From the NCBI GenBank assembly GCA_031272345.1, contig JAISTZ010000069.1:1-6548 (forward strand): a stretch of 6,548 bases of DNA. Direction: 5' to 3'. This DNA is from Spirochaetaceae bacterium. Lineage in GTDB: Bacteria; Spirochaetota; Spirochaetia; Treponematales; Treponemataceae. The notes below the pieces were generated by a model. That model searched no databases, was not told where the DNA came from, and saw nothing but the letters and a program-made list of their open reading frames with translations. The position numbers and the translations under genes are program-made. Positions within the stretch are counted from its first letter, which is position 1; the number at the start of each line of letters is the position of its first letter. Below are positions 6,318 through 6,548 of the stretch, in pieces.

Positions 6318-6548
6318 ACGGAAGAGTTCCTCCCGGTTGAGGAGATCAAGCGCGGCTTCGGGAAGACAGTCCCGTCGGGTGAACCCCTTACCCTTGTCGG
6401 CACGGTCCAGCCGTACTGGGCCACGAACAGGACGATCGGGTGGAGCCTCGTTGCAGGCGGAACCACAAACGCCTCCCTCGCCGGGAACGTGCTCACCATC
6501 CCCGACGGGGGGGACGTCACGGTACGGGCAACCGTCGTCAACGGCAAA
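5940..6548 (+). CDS. Surface lipoprotein B with tandem Ig-like domains (partial)
   Basis: 203 codons are open to the right edge, so the C-terminus is missing. A basic N-terminus (MKMNRK) and a hydrophobic stretch end in LIPGC with Cys25 as the expected lipidation site. RDVYTIRDYL follows. The first Ig-like (Big_2-type) domain spans about 38-126 (NATNRTVLWAVSD, AKITAR). A second begins near 132 (LPVEEI, TNRTIGWSL, VTVRATV) and is cut by the edge. The first half is paralogous to lipoprotein A, which has a beta-helix-like region in place of this second Ig-like domain. GAGAAGGA (5924-5931) stands 8 bases before ATG 5940, which fixes that start. An in-frame ATG at 5946 aligns with the start of lipoprotein A. 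A surface role is inferred. The partner is unknown. Confidence 0.85.
   Translation, partial: MKMNRKVLFQALGICILAAALIPGCRDVYTIRDYLADQAFVPVAGIAGIPDGAAMTAPLTLSPKVAPENATNRTVLWAVSDEGDTGAEISGNVFRAWAAGEAKITARIPEGIAKGQDFVQEFTLRVTEEFLPVEEIKRGFGKTVPSGEPLTLVGTVQPYWATNRTIGWSLVAGGTTNASLAGNVLTIPDGGDVTVRATVVNGK

Overview
The window is GC-rich bacterial DNA, most likely from a spirochaete of the Treponema group. This rests on the run of surface lipoproteins with loose lipoboxes, an HtrA protease whose N-terminus resembles a spirochaetal lipobox, a FemAB-type aminoacyl-transferase, and an otherwise unrecognised protein. The assignment is an inference from gene content, because no marker gene is present. Promoters are of the ordinary sigma-70 type, and four of them carry a perfect TTGACA.

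Layout from left to right: (1) 1-1057, minus strand: 5' part of a surface lipoprotein (A) with an Ig-like domain followed by glycine-rich 29-residue repeats, cut by the left edge. (2) 1182-2654, minus: complete HtrA/Deg-family serine protease with two PDZ domains. (3) 2720-2864, plus: promoter, leader hairpin and a tRNA-Ala(GGC) gene. (4) 2904-4451, plus: a 515-residue protein of unknown function starting only 39 bases after the tRNA. (5) 4490-5563, minus: FemAB-family peptidoglycan-type aminoacyl-transferase, convergent with gene 4. (6) 5564-5939: an intergenic stretch with the femAB promoter, an inverted repeat or terminator, a possible gene relic and the promoter of the next gene. (7) 5940-6548, plus: 5' part of a second surface lipoprotein (B), cut by the right edge.

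The most notable structure is that lipoproteins A and B are paralogues. They share promoter, 5' leader, signal peptide layout and first Ig-like domain, then diverge completely. They point outward in inverted orientation about 4.7 kb apart and bracket the housekeeping genes. Lipoprotein A also has a C8 homopolymer directly after two overlapping, out-of-frame ATG codons (ATGGATG), a layout that could give phase-variable or start-switched expression. Together these suggest a modular, possibly variable surface lipoprotein family.

HtrA, FemAB and the lipoproteins all relate to the cell envelope (protein quality control, peptidoglycan cross-bridge, surface). Each has its own promoter, so apart from the tRNA-Ala and gene 4 there is no clear operon. 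No mobile element, CRISPR array or known defence system was seen.
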